Positions 10,273 to 19,497 of a DNA stretch of 64,000 nt are shown one piece after another (the stretch's first letter is position 1; the number at the start of each line of letters is the position of its first letter). The DNA comes from Pelomonas saccharophila_A (lineage in GTDB: Bacteria; Pseudomonadota; Gammaproteobacteria; Burkholderiales; Burkholderiaceae_C): the NCBI RefSeq assembly GCF_031458095.1, contig NZ_JAVDXU010000003.1, forward strand, positions 682,001 to 746,000. Direction: 5' to 3'. The notes under the pieces are model-generated. The model was not told where the DNA came from. It did not search any database and saw only the letters and a program-made list of their open reading frames with translations. Made by a program: the position numbers and the translations under genes.

Positions 10273-13200
10273 ATGAAGCAAAGCGATCACAAACTTGTAG
10301 ACACCCGCAAGGGCGCCCTGGCTGGGCTGGTGGCTTCCACCGCCCTCCTCGCCGCCTGCGGCGGTGGATCCGGCGCTTCGGACAGCGCCAGCGCGACCCC
10401 CGCGGCCGCGACGGTTCCCGCCGCGACCGCGGCCAGTGTCGAACAGCCCATGGCCAAGGCCATGGCCGCGGGCGATCCCGGCACCAACCTGGTGATCAAG
10501 GCCCGCGGTGTCCTCGCCGGAAACGTCGGCCCGACCATCGAGATCCGCGTCAACGGCCTGCAGGTCGCCACCACCGAAGTGCGCTCCACCACGCTGCAGG
10601 ACTACAGCTTCAGCGTCGCCGGCCTCGGCCCCGGCAGCGCCATCGACATCGTCTACACCAATGACGCCGTCGTCGGCGGCATTGATCGCAACCTGTGGGT
10701 CAATTCAATCACCGTCAACGGCCAGCCCTATGCCTCGACCTCGGCCAGCGTGGTCTTCGACCGCGGCAGCGGCAGCGCCGCCTTCGACGGCATCGACACC
10801 CTGCCCGGCCAGGAAGGCCTGTTCTGGAACGGCGCCCTGCGCTTCCGGATCCCCGGCGGCGCGGCGAGCGCCGTCTCCAGCACGGGCGTCTACGTCGACG
10901 CCTCCGCCGGCAATGACGCCAACCCCGGCACCCAGGCCCAGCCCTGGAAGACCTTGCGCAAAGTCACCGAGGCCCGGCTGACGACCGGCCAGAGCGTCTT
11001 CCTGCGCTGCGGCCAAGTCTGGCGCGAATCGCTGTCGCTGGACAGCATCCAACTGGCCAATGGCGTCAATGTCGTCGGTTATGGCACCGAGTGCGCGACG
11101 ACCAAGGCCACTATTTCAGGCGCCGACGTCTTCAACGGTGGTTGGACCAAGAACGGCAACGTGTGGTCGCGTGCAGTTCCCGCCGGCACCCCCAAGATCC
11201 GCCGCCTCTTCATCGACGGCAGCTCACAGGCCACGGCCCGCTGGCCCAACACCACTTCAACCTCCCAAGGGTATGCGCTGGTCAATTCAACCGGTGGCGG
11301 CGCCAAGTGGTCCATCCGCGTCGCCGATGGTGATCTCACGGCCCTGTCCGGCAACGACCTTGCCGGAGCTGCCCTGTATGCGCGCACCATGGCCTACAAG
11401 ATCGAGGCGCGCCGCGTGGCAAGCTTCGACTCCGGCACGGGCACGCTGAACCTCACGTCCGGCACCGATTTCACGATCGACGCCGGCGAGGGCTACGTGC
11501 TTGAAGACAAGCTCTGGATGCTCGACGCGCCGGGTGAGTTCTTCCACGACACCACCAACAACCGCCTGTATGTCTACCCTTCCGCTGCTCTGGCCCAGGC
11601 GGATCTGAACGTTCGCAACGTAGAGGGAAGCGTCCGGGATGTGGCCCTTCGCATCGCGGACCGTTCGGGCGTTGGCGTACGCGATCTGGTGCTGCAACGG
11701 GCGCGAGTCAGTGGCCTGGTTCTGCAGAATGCCAGCAGTGCCATCGTCGAACGCATCGAGGCCCGGGACAACGGCGAATCGGGCGTCTCCTCGGTACAGG
11801 TCGACACCCTGCCCGGCGCGACGATCCGCAGCAGCCGCATCAGCAACAACTTCGTCTACGGCATTGACGCCGGCTTCGGCGGCCCCACCACGATCAGCGA
11901 CAACAACGTGACTGAGACCGGCACCATCAGCTACCCCGGCTGGACCCACGCGGCCATCGAGGGCGGCAAGGGGGCAAAGATTCTCAACAACATCGTCGAC
12001 GGTGCGGCCTACCACGGCATCCGTTTCTCGGGAACGGGCGGCAGCATGGTCACGAACAACGCGGTGACACGCTACTGTGTGCGCCTGTCGGATTGCGGCG
12101 CCATCTATACCTGGAACGGCCCCAAGCTGACGGGCTCGACCCAGCTCGCCACGGTCGAGAACAACCAGGTGCATGGCGGCAGGCCGAACGTCGAAGGCGC
12201 TGTTGGCCTCGGCATCGAGGTCGTCGGCGGCATCTTCCTGGACGACTTCTCGCACGGCGTCACGGTGCGCAACAACATGGTCCGCGACGTACCCTTCGGC
12301 CTGGTGCTGCGCAACGGCTCGAACGATGTCTTCGAGTCGAACCGGGTGTGGCTCCCGACACGGGCCGCGGTCGCGGTGACCAACGACCAGACCGATCGCG
12401 ACTATCTGGTCGGCAACACCTTCCGCAACAACCAGTTCGTGCCGGTCAAGTCGGCGGTGAACCAGTTCCCGGCGCTGCCGACCTTCAGCGAGTCGTACCC
12501 CATCTGGTTCTCCAACAATTTCGGCGCCGCCTCGTCGATCAGTTCCGGCAACAACACCTTCACGGGCAACCAGGTGGTGCGTTTCGACGGCAGCACGGAC
12601 GGCGTGCACGCCTGGCTGCGTTCGAACACTGAAGACACGCGGATGAGTTCGGCCGCCTGGGCCGCTTTCAACCGCCTCGACGCGCCGACCGCCACGCCGA
12701 TGGCGTTTGCCCTGTACCAGCTGACTCTCGGCCCCGAGCTCGTGCCCGGCGGCAACTTCGACAGCGGTTTTGGCGCCTGGAACAGCTGGTTCAGCAATGC
12801 GGGCAACGGCGGCAGCGCCGGCACCTCCTCCGGTGGCGGCTGCATCGGCACCTGCGTGCAGTTGACGGCTGGCACCAGCAACGACTGGATCGCGAGCCCC
12901 GGTTTCGTGATGCGCGCCGGTGCCCCGCACCTGTATCGCTACACCGCAACGCTGGGTGGCGCCGCCACGCTGGGCTGGCCTTACATCAGCCGCAACGCAA
13001 CACCCTGGGACAGCATGGCCACCGCCGGCTATACCTCGTCGGTGGCACTGAGCGGCAGCGCCGGCCAGGTCATTCGCTACGAAGCCTTCTTCACGCCGAA
13101 GTCAAGCGCCGAGGCGCGTGTCAACCTGCAGGTCAAGACGCCCGGCGTCTCCGTGCGGTTCGACTCGGTGTCGGTCCGCGAGATCACCGGCTTCTCGTTC

Positions 13201-13395
13201 TCCACCACCGCCGACTGGGCCGCAGTCGCCACCGCGCCGGCAGGCCAGAGCAGCACGGTCTCTTGCGCCTCGCTGGGCTGGCCGGCCGGCTGCAGCGCAA
13301 CCACCATCGACGGTGTTGCGGTGACCCTGCCGCAGACGCTGACCGCCGGCAGCTCTCAGCTGTACCTGCGAACCGACTCGAGCTGGCGCCGCTGA
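10273..13395 (+). CDS. Large lipoprotein with CBM-like, parallel beta-helix and C-terminal beta-sandwich domains
   Basis: A 1040-residue predicted lipoprotein. The signal ends in the lipobox LLAAC with Cys29, followed by an Ala/Thr-rich linker. Residues ~75-195 resemble a small calcium-dependent carbohydrate-binding module (CBM60-like; IEIRVNG, WVNSITVNG). From ~205 (YVDASAGNDANPGT) to ~720 there is a right-handed parallel beta-helix with many N-N ladder turns. Residues ~817-975 (ELVPGGNFDSGFGAWN start) look like a CenC-type carbohydrate-binding sandwich. The helix shares the motif RLSDCxAIYTW (~601-611) and its overall layout with the protein at 19498-21318, so the two are paralogues. It is probably a surface or periplasmic polysaccharide lyase, epimerase or hydrolase acting on the EPS, though no catalytic residues can be named. 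Start ATG 10273 has no strong ribosome-binding site. Confidence 0.75.
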   Translation: MKQSDHKLVDTRKGALAGLVASTALLAACGGGSGASDSASATPAAATVPAATAASVEQPMAKAMAAGDPGTNLVIKARGVLAGNVGPTIEIRVNGLQVATTEVRSTTLQDYSFSVAGLGPGSAIDIVYTNDAVVGGIDRNLWVNSITVNGQPYASTSASVVFDRGSGSAAFDGIDTLPGQEGLFWNGALRFRIPGGAASAVSSTGVYVDASAGNDANPGTQAQPWKTLRKVTEARLTTGQSVFLRCGQVWRESLSLDSIQLANGVNVVGYGTECATTKATISGADVFNGGWTKNGNVWSRAVPAGTPKIRRLFIDGSSQATARWPNTTSTSQGYALVNSTGGGAKWSIRVADGDLTALSGNDLAGAALYARTMAYKIEARRVASFDSGTGTLNLTSGTDFTIDAGEGYVLEDKLWMLDAPGEFFHDTTNNRLYVYPSAALAQADLNVRNVEGSVRDVALRIADRSGVGVRDLVLQRARVSGLVLQNASSAIVERIEARDNGESGVSSVQVDTLPGATIRSSRISNNFVYGIDAGFGGPTTISDNNVTETGTISYPGWTHAAIEGGKGAKILNNIVDGAAYHGIRFSGTGGSMVTNNAVTRYCVRLSDCGAIYTWNGPKLTGSTQLATVENNQVHGGRPNVEGAVGLGIEVVGGIFLDDFSHGVTVRNNMVRDVPFGLVLRNGSNDVFESNRVWLPTRAAVAVTNDQTDRDYLVGNTFRNNQFVPVKSAVNQFPALPTFSESYPIWFSNNFGAASSISSGNNTFTGNQVVRFDGSTDGVHAWLRSNTEDTRMSSAAWAAFNRLDAPTATPMAFALYQLTLGPELVPGGNFDSGFGAWNSWFSNAGNGGSAGTSSGGGCIGTCVQLTAGTSNDWIASPGFVMRAGAPHLYRYTATLGGAATLGWPYISRNATPWDSMATAGYTSSVALSGSAGQVIRYEAFFTPKSSAEARVNLQVKTPGVSVRFDSVSVREITGFSFSTTADWAAVATAPAGQSSTVSCASLGWPAGCSATTIDGVAVTLPQTLTAGSSQLYLRTDSSWRR

Positions 13396-13635
13396 ACGCG
13401 CTGGGTGTAACGTTTCAATAGTTGTTCATCCGTTCCTGATTTGGGAAGCTGGGGTTGTCGAGACCTTCCCCACCCAAGCAGGAGAACGGATAAACAGCCA
13501 CAAACATGCGCGAATGACGCCGATGCGTCGAGCTGTGCTGGTCAGCAGGGTGCGTGAAATGGGCCGCACTGTGGCGACCGCGACGTAAGCGTCGGCCAAA
13601 CCCATCTTGAGGGCGGCACGTGCGAAGTAGTGCAG

Positions 13636-13664
13636 ATTCCTATCCCCCGGCTGGGGATAAGAAT
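13636..13664 (-). terminator. Hairpin directly after the acyltransferase stop codon
   Basis: A 12-base stem with one G-T pair (13636-13647 with 13653-13664) and a 5-base loop lies two bases beyond the minus-strand stop of the acyltransferase. It is stable enough to end transcription or protect the 3' end, but no T-run follows. The rest of the gap from 13396 holds no recognisable gene; a minus-strand frame there (13426-13764) matches nothing I know and overlaps the acyltransferase end. Confidence 0.45.
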
Positions 13665-13666
13665 CG

Positions 13667-14668
13667 TCAGGCCAACTGACGCGCCGCCAAAGCGCCGCGC
13701 ACACGCCGCACGATCGGCCGCTCAATGAGCAGATGGACAACGTGGCACGCGATGACAGTCGCAAGACACGTCACCGCAACGGCAACGGCCGGCGGCTGCC
13801 CGAGCTTCTTGCCGAGCAACACAACCAGGGCCGGCGCGATGAACGGATGGAATAAATACAGCGAATACGAGCTGTCGCCCAGCGCCACGAAGGGCTTCGC
13901 AACGCGTCCCATCTGAAGCGCACCAAGAAGCAAAACGGCAGCGCAGAACGCCACGACCACTACAGGCGTCTCGCCGACCAGCCAGCCCAGCAATACCGCA
14001 CAGCCGGCCATCGTTGCAGCCGCGGCGGTTTTGGGCGCCGCCGAAGAAAGCAGAGCGCCAGCCACCATGCCGGCGACGAAGTTGAGATTGACCGCGCTTG
14101 TGGCCACCTTCACGAAAGCAGACTTGTCTTCGATCAAGAGGCCGACCACCCACAAAGCAACGATAGCTCCAGGCACCCAAATGACGGGCCTAAGCCGGGC
14201 CGACAAAGCGCCGGCAAAAAGGAGGTAGAAGAACACCTCATGGAGCAAAGTCCAGCCCACGCCGTGCATCGGCCTTACCTCGCCTGCAGCGTTGAAGTAA
14301 GGGATGAAAAGAAATGACTTCACGGCGTTCGCGGCCTCGAAGTGGTTGTGGTTGACCACCGCAGGCGCCGCAAGTGCGACCGCCACCTTGACAGCCGTTG
14401 CAAGCCAGTACAAAGGCACGATGCGCACGAAGCGCCGTAGCAAGAACGTCTGGGCGCCCTTTGGGTCAACCGGGAGGCGCGTCGTCGATAGCACCATCAC
14501 CAGGCCACTGATCGCGAAGAAGATCGGAACCCCAATCTCGCCAAAGTGCCACACCCCAAGCCCGCTGCCGATGCGCTCTGCCGCATAAAAGGTGGTGTGT
14601 GTGATGACCACCAAGAACGCGGCAACAAACCGGGAAACCTGTACAAATTCACTGCGCTCGACATGCAT
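13667..14668 (-). CDS. Membrane O-acyltransferase (acyltransferase family 3)
   Basis: A 333-residue polytopic membrane protein with about ten hydrophobic segments, typical of the OafA/ExoZ acyltransferase-3 family that moves acetyl or similar groups onto surface sugars. The N-terminus has the family R-x10-H arrangement (Arg13, His24 in VVITHTTFYA), followed by GEIGVPIFFAISGLVMV and, near the end, SYSLYLFHPF. In this context it probably O-acetylates the exopolysaccharide. It lies 238 bases downstream of the last glycosyltransferase of the long minus-strand unit and may be transcribed with it. Acceptor and acyl donor are not known from sequence. Confidence 0.88.
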   Translation of the reverse strand: MHVERSEFVQVSRFVAAFLVVITHTTFYAAERIGSGLGVWHFGEIGVPIFFAISGLVMVLSTTRLPVDPKGAQTFLLRRFVRIVPLYWLATAVKVAVALAAPAVVNHNHFEAANAVKSFLFIPYFNAAGEVRPMHGVGWTLLHEVFFYLLFAGALSARLRPVIWVPGAIVALWVVGLLIEDKSAFVKVATSAVNLNFVAGMVAGALLSSAAPKTAAAATMAGCAVLLGWLVGETPVVVVAFCAAVLLLGALQMGRVAKPFVALGDSSYSLYLFHPFIAPALVVLLGKKLGQPPAVAVAVTCLATVIACHVVHLLIERPIVRRVRGALAARQLA

Positions 14669-14738
14669 CTCTTACCTCTGAGCAGGCGACTCTAGCGGTT
14701 GGTCTTCCTTACACCAACATGCTGTTGAGCACCGTCTT

Positions 14739-14760
14739 GAATCGCCCCGGGGGGCGGTTC
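14739..14760. other. 22-base near-perfect palindrome in intergenic gap
   Basis: GAATCGCCCC (14739-14748) is followed by GG and GGGGCGGTTC (14751-14760), a palindrome with one mismatch. It sits in the 238-base gap between the last glycosyltransferase and the acyltransferase on the minus strand. It may be an operator for a separate acyltransferase promoter or a weak transcription stop; nothing else in this gap is recognisable. Confidence 0.35.
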
Positions 14761-14906
14761 AGTCAATGTCTGGTTGATAGTCGTCCGTACCCGCGCCGGC
14801 ACGCGTTGCCTGAGTCAAGCTCCGTCCCTTCGATTGTTATGCGCTGCCGTCTTCGGCCATAAACATTCTTCTGGAATTCAACAGCTAGGCCGTGCGGTGT
14901 GGCGGC

Positions 14907-16019
14907 TCAGGGCCGTTGCATCGCGCGCAGGAAGCGTTCGTAGTCAGCGAGCACTGCTGGCCAGGTGAAGGCCTGCGCGAAGCGCGCCTCGCTCGCCGCC
15001 CGCATGCCCGCCAGCGCCGCACCATCGGCCAGCAGGCGGTCGAGCAGCTGCGCCAGCGTGTCGACGCTGTCGAAGTAGGCAGCACCCTCACCGGCCACCC
15101 AGCGATTGAAGCGGTTGTCGTGTGCGATCACCGCGTTGCCCGCACCCAGCGCTTCCACCAGCGAAGGGTTGGTCCCGCCGACGCGGTGCCCGTGCAAATA
15201 GGCCAGGCTGTGACGGCGCAACGCCTGGACCGTGGCGGTCTCGTAGATCGCACCCAGAAACCGCACCTCGGGCCCCGCTGCCGCCTTTACCGCACGCTGA
15301 TACGGATGGCTGTCTCGGTAGTTGCCCAGCACCGCCAGGGTCACGCCCCGCGGCCGCCGTGAGAAGGCGGTCACGACCTCCAGCACCGAGTTCTCGGGTT
15401 CAGGCCGGGCGATCAAGCTCAGGTAGCGCCCGGGTTCCAGCCCGAGCGCCAGGAGCGGCGCCACGTCGACGTCGTCACCCACGCGGTCCGCGCCATAGGG
15501 AATCATCTCTATCTTGCGCGCCGCAGTGCGTGTCTCGAGGTGGCGGGCGATCTCTGGGTGGTCGGCTACAAGTCGATTGCCGAGCCAGCTGCCGGCCCAG
15601 TCGTTGAGCCAGAACCAGGTCTTCGCCATGGCGCCCCACTTGTCCCGGGCCCACTCGATGCCGTCCATGTTGATGGCGTTGGGAATGCCGCGCAACCGCA
15701 GCAGCGCGCAGAACACTGCGGTGTTGTAGCCCAGGGTCAGGCAGGGGTCGCGGTGACATGCCGCGTGCAGCGTGGCCTTCCAGTCGAAGACCACGGTGCT
15801 GGCCGCGCCATCGCCTTCGACGCCGATGTGAACGCGCTCGACGCCGTTCCAGCGATCTTCCCAGGGCGCGCTGCGGCCTTCTTCCTGGCAGTAGACGATG
15901 ACACGCCAGCCGCGCTCGATCAGATACGGCGCCAGCCGTTCGGCAAAGGTTTCGAAGCCGCCATGGGCGGCGGGCACCCCGCGGATGCCAAGGATGCGCA
16001 GGGTCGGTTGTGTGTTCAT
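14907..16019 (-). CDS. DUF1972-type glycosyltransferase (GT4-like)
   Basis: A 370-residue GT-B fold protein of the DUF1972/rhamnosyltransferase-like family. The N-terminus carries the family signature GIRGVPAAHGGFETFAERLA (12-31). The C-terminal domain has GTNPSLVEALGAGNAVIAHD, the acidic E-x7-like nucleotide-sugar site of GT4 enzymes. It acts in the cytoplasm on the lipid-linked EPS intermediate. Donor and linkage are not predictable, but rhamnose or mannose is plausible from the sugar-nucleotide genes present. The start overlaps the previous gene's stop by four bases; this is the last gene of the long eps unit. Confidence 0.87.
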   Translation of the reverse strand: MNTQPTLRILGIRGVPAAHGGFETFAERLAPYLIERGWRVIVYCQEEGRSAPWEDRWNGVERVHIGVEGDGAASTVVFDWKATLHAACHRDPCLTLGYNTAVFCALLRLRGIPNAINMDGIEWARDKWGAMAKTWFWLNDWAGSWLGNRLVADHPEIARHLETRTAARKIEMIPYGADRVGDDVDVAPLLALGLEPGRYLSLIARPEPENSVLEVVTAFSRRPRGVTLAVLGNYRDSHPYQRAVKAAAGPEVRFLGAIYETATVQALRRHSLAYLHGHRVGGTNPSLVEALGAGNAVIAHDNRFNRWVAGEGAAYFDSVDTLAQLLDRLLADGAALAGMRAASEARFAQAFTWPAVLADYERFLRAMQRP

Positions 16020-17176
16020 TGTCGTTGCGTGGCCTGAAGCCTGTCATGCACCTGCAAGGCGTAGGACGCCACAGAAAAATGGTCGAGCTGGCGCTGCTGC
16101 GCTGCTGCGCCGAACTGCGCGCGCAACGCTGGCGACAGCACCAGCCGCTCAAGCGCCAGCGCTAGCGCCTCAGCGTCGCGCGGCGGCACCAGCAGGCCGG
16201 TGACACCGTCAGCGACGATCTCGATCAGTCCGCCGTGCGCGGCCGCGACCACCGGCTTGCCGAAGGCCATCGCCTCGATCGCGACCCGGCCGAAGGGTTC
16301 GGGTTCGGTAGACGGCACCACGGCGATGTCCGCAGCCGCCCATACCGACTCGACGTCGGCGCGAAAGGGCTGCAGCGTGATCGCGTCCGCCGCGCCCGAC
16401 CGGTCCACGGCTTCGCGCAGAGCGGTCTCGAAGTGCTCCTGGCCGGCGAAAGCCGAGCCCACCAGCGCCAGCCGCATGGCCCCGCCGTAGCGGCGCCGCA
16501 GCGCGGAGAAGGCGTCGACCAGCAGTCCCTGGCCCTTCCAGGCGTTGACGCGGCCGACCATCACGATCAACACCTCGTCGGGCGCCGCGCCGAGCGAACG
16601 GCGGGCCGCCGCCGCATCCGGTTGCTGCGTCGGCGCGTCGTAACCGTTCCAGACGCGGACGTAGCGCGGATCACTGCCGGCGCGGGGGCCGGCAATCCAC
16701 TGCAGCGTCTCGTCGGAGTTCGCGATCACGGTGTCGGCCAGTGCGCTCACGACGCGACGGTAGGCAGTGGTCAGCCGCGGCGACGCCGCCAGCAGCTCGC
16801 GAACATGCCAGACATGCGGCACCCGGCGCCTCCATGCCAGCAGCGCCCCGCCAAACACGGCCAGGCTGTTGGAATAAATCACGTCGAAGCGGTGCTCGCT
16901 GTGCAGCCGGCCGAGGAAGCGCATCGCCTGCACCATTTCCACCGCCGCGCCGAACAGGCCCGAAGGCGACAGCATGCGGCTCTGGACCTTCCCAACATTG
17001 CCCACCACCACCTCGGCGCCGGCCTCCTGCAGCTCAGCCACGAGCGGGCCGTGCTCGGGCAGCGCGACCGTGAACCGCTGGGCCGCCGGGCGCCGGCGCA
17101 CCACTTCCAGCAGCGACTTGTCCGAGCCATACAAATCAGCCGACGAGTGCACGGCCAGCACATGCGCCGCCCTCAT
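16016..17176 (-). CDS. GT4 family glycosyltransferase
   Basis: A 386-residue GT-B glycosyltransferase. The N-terminal domain (HVLAVHSSADLYGSDKSLLE) resembles enzymes acting on polysaccharide intermediates. The C-terminal donor domain has MVGRVNAWKGQGLLVDAF and EPFGRVAIEAMAFGKPVVAA, with the paired Glu residues of the GT4 EX7E motif. Cytoplasmic, building the EPS repeat unit. It overlaps both neighbours by four bases (ATGA), so the three GT genes at the end of the unit are coupled. Donor sugar unknown. Confidence 0.88.
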   Translation of the reverse strand: MRAAHVLAVHSSADLYGSDKSLLEVVRRRPAAQRFTVALPEHGPLVAELQEAGAEVVVGNVGKVQSRMLSPSGLFGAAVEMVQAMRFLGRLHSEHRFDVIYSNSLAVFGGALLAWRRRVPHVWHVRELLAASPRLTTAYRRVVSALADTVIANSDETLQWIAGPRAGSDPRYVRVWNGYDAPTQQPDAAAARRSLGAAPDEVLIVMVGRVNAWKGQGLLVDAFSALRRRYGGAMRLALVGSAFAGQEHFETALREAVDRSGAADAITLQPFRADVESVWAAADIAVVPSTEPEPFGRVAIEAMAFGKPVVAAAHGGLIEIVADGVTGLLVPPRDAEALALALERLVLSPALRAQFGAAAQQRQLDHFSVASYALQVHDRLQATQRQ

Positions 17177-18366
17177 GCCGCCGCAGCCAGGCGAACCGCC
17201 TCGCCCACTGCCTCCATGCCGAAACGCCGCCGCGCCGCGTCGCGCGCCGTACGCAGCGGAAGAGGCGGTGGCGCATCGAGCGCGGCCACCAGGGCGTCAA
17301 CAAAGTCGTCGCTATCTTCAGCCACCCGCACCGCGGCGACCACGTCGGCCGGCAGCCCGCGCACGCCTTGGCGAGTGGTGATCACATGAGCATCCGTCAT
17401 CAACATGTCCATCAATTTAAGTTGCACGCCGCTGCCCGTCAGCACTGGGTTGACCAGCACGCGCGCACCGCGCAAATGTGGCTCGGTGTCAGGCACATCG
17501 ATGCGGCCCTCGACGCTGGCATCGGCTTGCGCCAGCATCTCCTGGACATGGGGCGACGGCTTCGAGCCAACGATTGCAAGTCGCGCGCCCGGCCGGCGCG
17601 CGAGCACGCCCGGCCACACGTCCTGCAGCAGAAACTCGACGCCGCGCACATTGTTCGGCGTCGCGAGGTTGCCAACGAACACCACGTCGCCCGGCACCGC
17701 CGCACCGCTGGCCGGCTCCACGGCGGTCTGTGGCAGCGGTGGCAGCCAGTGCAGACGCTGCACGCCGGCCTGCCGCCAATGGGCGAGGTCGTCCAACGAG
17801 ATGTCGAACACCGCCGCCGCGTCCTCCATCAGCCGGCGCTCCCAGCGCGCCAGGCCAATGCACACCAGACGCCAGGCGATCCGGTCCCGCAGGCGCACCG
17901 CCACCTGCGCCTGCTTCCAAAGATATTCATGTTCAATGTTGTGCGAGCGGTAGGCGAAGGGCACGCCGCGGCGGGCCAGGCGTTGCGCGACGACACCGAA
18001 CCAGGGGCCCTCCAGCCAGACCAGGTCGGGTTTGAAAGCGTCCAGCCGCGGCGCCAGCACGGCCCACTCGGCCGCATCGGGTACCCGCATCGCGGCATGC
18101 CAGGGCAGCCGCCACGCGCCGGCGAGCTGGCGCAGCGTGCGCCAGGCGCTGCGCTTGAGCGGTAGCCCGAAGCGCCCGCTGACGACAGCTTCGATGGTCG
18201 CATGAGCGGCCGGCAGCGGCTTCGCCGGCCCGTCGGCCTCCTCCGCATGGACGAGGAACACCTCGTGTCCGAGCGCACGCAGCGCCAGGATGCGCCGCCA
18301 CACGTCGGCGCGGCCGCCCCGGTATGCCGGGAAGGGAATGTCGGGTGCGAGCACGGCGATCCTCAC
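17173..18366 (-). CDS. GT4 family glycosyltransferase
   Basis: A 397-residue GT-B protein. Homology begins at VRIAVLAPDIPFPAYRGGRA, so the start is GTG 18366, preceded by GGGGGAG at 6-7 bases; the longer open frame upstream is low-complexity and non-coding in appearance. The acceptor-domain motif YRSHNIEHEYLW and a donor-domain GSGVQLKLMDMLMTDAHVI segment place it with the SPBc2-type/GT4_1 glycosyltransferases seen in polysaccharide clusters. Stop overlaps the next GT by four bases. Confidence 0.84.
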   Translation of the reverse strand: MRIAVLAPDIPFPAYRGGRADVWRRILALRALGHEVFLVHAEEADGPAKPLPAAHATIEAVVSGRFGLPLKRSAWRTLRQLAGAWRLPWHAAMRVPDAAEWAVLAPRLDAFKPDLVWLEGPWFGVVAQRLARRGVPFAYRSHNIEHEYLWKQAQVAVRLRDRIAWRLVCIGLARWERRLMEDAAAVFDISLDDLAHWRQAGVQRLHWLPPLPQTAVEPASGAAVPGDVVFVGNLATPNNVRGVEFLLQDVWPGVLARRPGARLAIVGSKPSPHVQEMLAQADASVEGRIDVPDTEPHLRGARVLVNPVLTGSGVQLKLMDMLMTDAHVITTRQGVRGLPADVVAAVRVAEDSDDFVDALVAALDAPPPLPLRTARDAARRRFGMEAVGEAVRLAAAA

Positions 18367-18400
18367 GGCCTGCTCCCCCCGTTGCGAGCGTCGACCCGCA

Positions 18401-19432
18401 TCACCAGTACGCCCCGCCTTCGACGACGCGGAAGTCCTTGGGCCGGTCTTCCTCGGCCGGGTAGACCCAGTGTTCGTTGAAGTGGCGCGCAATCTCGTCG
18501 TGGTCGGTTTCCCAGCGCTTGCCCTTGATGCCGAACAGGAGCTGCGTCTGGCCGCCCAGGTGAACACCCTTCTTGCCGAGGCGCTTGGCATGGGCGGCCA
18601 GCGGCAGGCCGTAGGCGCCGCAACCGATGATCGCCACGTCGAAGTCGGTCGCCGCCATCTGCGCCTTCATGTGGTCGAGCGCGTCGAACCAAGTCTCGAA
18701 CGCCGTCTTCGTGTTGGCGATGGACTGCACCGCCTTGATCGTCTGCAGCTCGAATTCGGGCAGCACGTCGGGGTTGCCGAACAGCTTTGCGCGGCGCCTG
18801 TACTGGCTCGCGATGGTTTCGGCGAACGGGTGCACCACCAGCACGCGCTTGCCCGCCAGCACGCGGCTCCACGGCTTGTCGTGCATGTAGGGCTCGAGGT
18901 CGCGGAAGCGCACCTTGCGCGCTGGCGCAAGCAGGTCGCGGAACACCGCTTCCTGCTTGCACCAGGTGCCCAGCACGTCCACCTCCCGCAGGTCGTCGCA
19001 CATCAGCTCGACGAAGCGGCGCCCGAGCGGCACGCTGGCCGGGAAAAAACCAGCGTTCGCGCAAAGCCCGCGGAGCAGCCCCTGGTGCATGCCGATGTCA
19101 CGCACCAGGTCGTCGCCAGTCGCCAGCTTGAAGGCGTTGCCCGAGGTGAGCTCCGTGCGGGTCGCGGCCATGCAGTAGAGCTCCACCGTGCCGATGCGGC
19201 AGATCATGCTGGGCTTGGCGGCGGCCAGCTCGTCATGGATCAGGTCTGACGCCGACTGCCCGTAGGCCACGCCGGGGAAGCGCATCGGGTCCCACGCAGC
19301 CAGCGTCAGGTCCGTGCATGCCGGGTAGAAGGTGCTCTCCAGGCCTCGGCGTTTGCGCATCTGGCGGCCCGTGACGCGCAGCAGCTGCACGACGCGCGCG
19401 GCGATGGGGTGAAGGTCGGAATCAGCTCTCAT
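18401..19432 (-). CDS. GT-D fold (DUF1792-like) putative glycosyltransferase
   Basis: A 343-residue cytoplasmic protein with no signal or membrane segments. Conserved blocks are MICRIGTVELYCM in the first third, RVLVVHPFAETIASQYRRR in the middle and VAIIGCGAYGLPLAAHAKRL plus HLGGQTQLLFGIKGKRWE near the end. This matches a family of often hypothetical EPS-locus proteins related to the GT-D (DUF1792) fold, first described as a third glycosyltransferase fold. A sugar-transfer role in the repeat unit is therefore likely but unproven. The start is taken at ATG 19432; 25 more in-frame residues upstream (to 19507) look unrelated. It lies between the beta-helix gene and a GT4 gene, with gaps of 65 and 34 bases. 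Confidence 0.68.
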   Translation of the reverse strand: MRADSDLHPIAARVVQLLRVTGRQMRKRRGLESTFYPACTDLTLAAWDPMRFPGVAYGQSASDLIHDELAAAKPSMICRIGTVELYCMAATRTELTSGNAFKLATGDDLVRDIGMHQGLLRGLCANAGFFPASVPLGRRFVELMCDDLREVDVLGTWCKQEAVFRDLLAPARKVRFRDLEPYMHDKPWSRVLAGKRVLVVHPFAETIASQYRRRAKLFGNPDVLPEFELQTIKAVQSIANTKTAFETWFDALDHMKAQMAATDFDVAIIGCGAYGLPLAAHAKRLGKKGVHLGGQTQLLFGIKGKRWETDHDEIARHFNEHWVYPAEEDRPKDFRVVEGGAYW

Positions 19433-19497
19433 CGGGCCGGTCGGAAGTGGATGGGGGCTGGGCCTGGCGCGGCATTTGGTCGAAGAGCCATCGCAGA

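Noticed and set aside
13426..13764. 112-residue minus-strand frame, considered as a transposase remnant
   Set aside because: No transposase motif or flanking inverted repeats could be identified and it overlaps the acyltransferase end in another frame.
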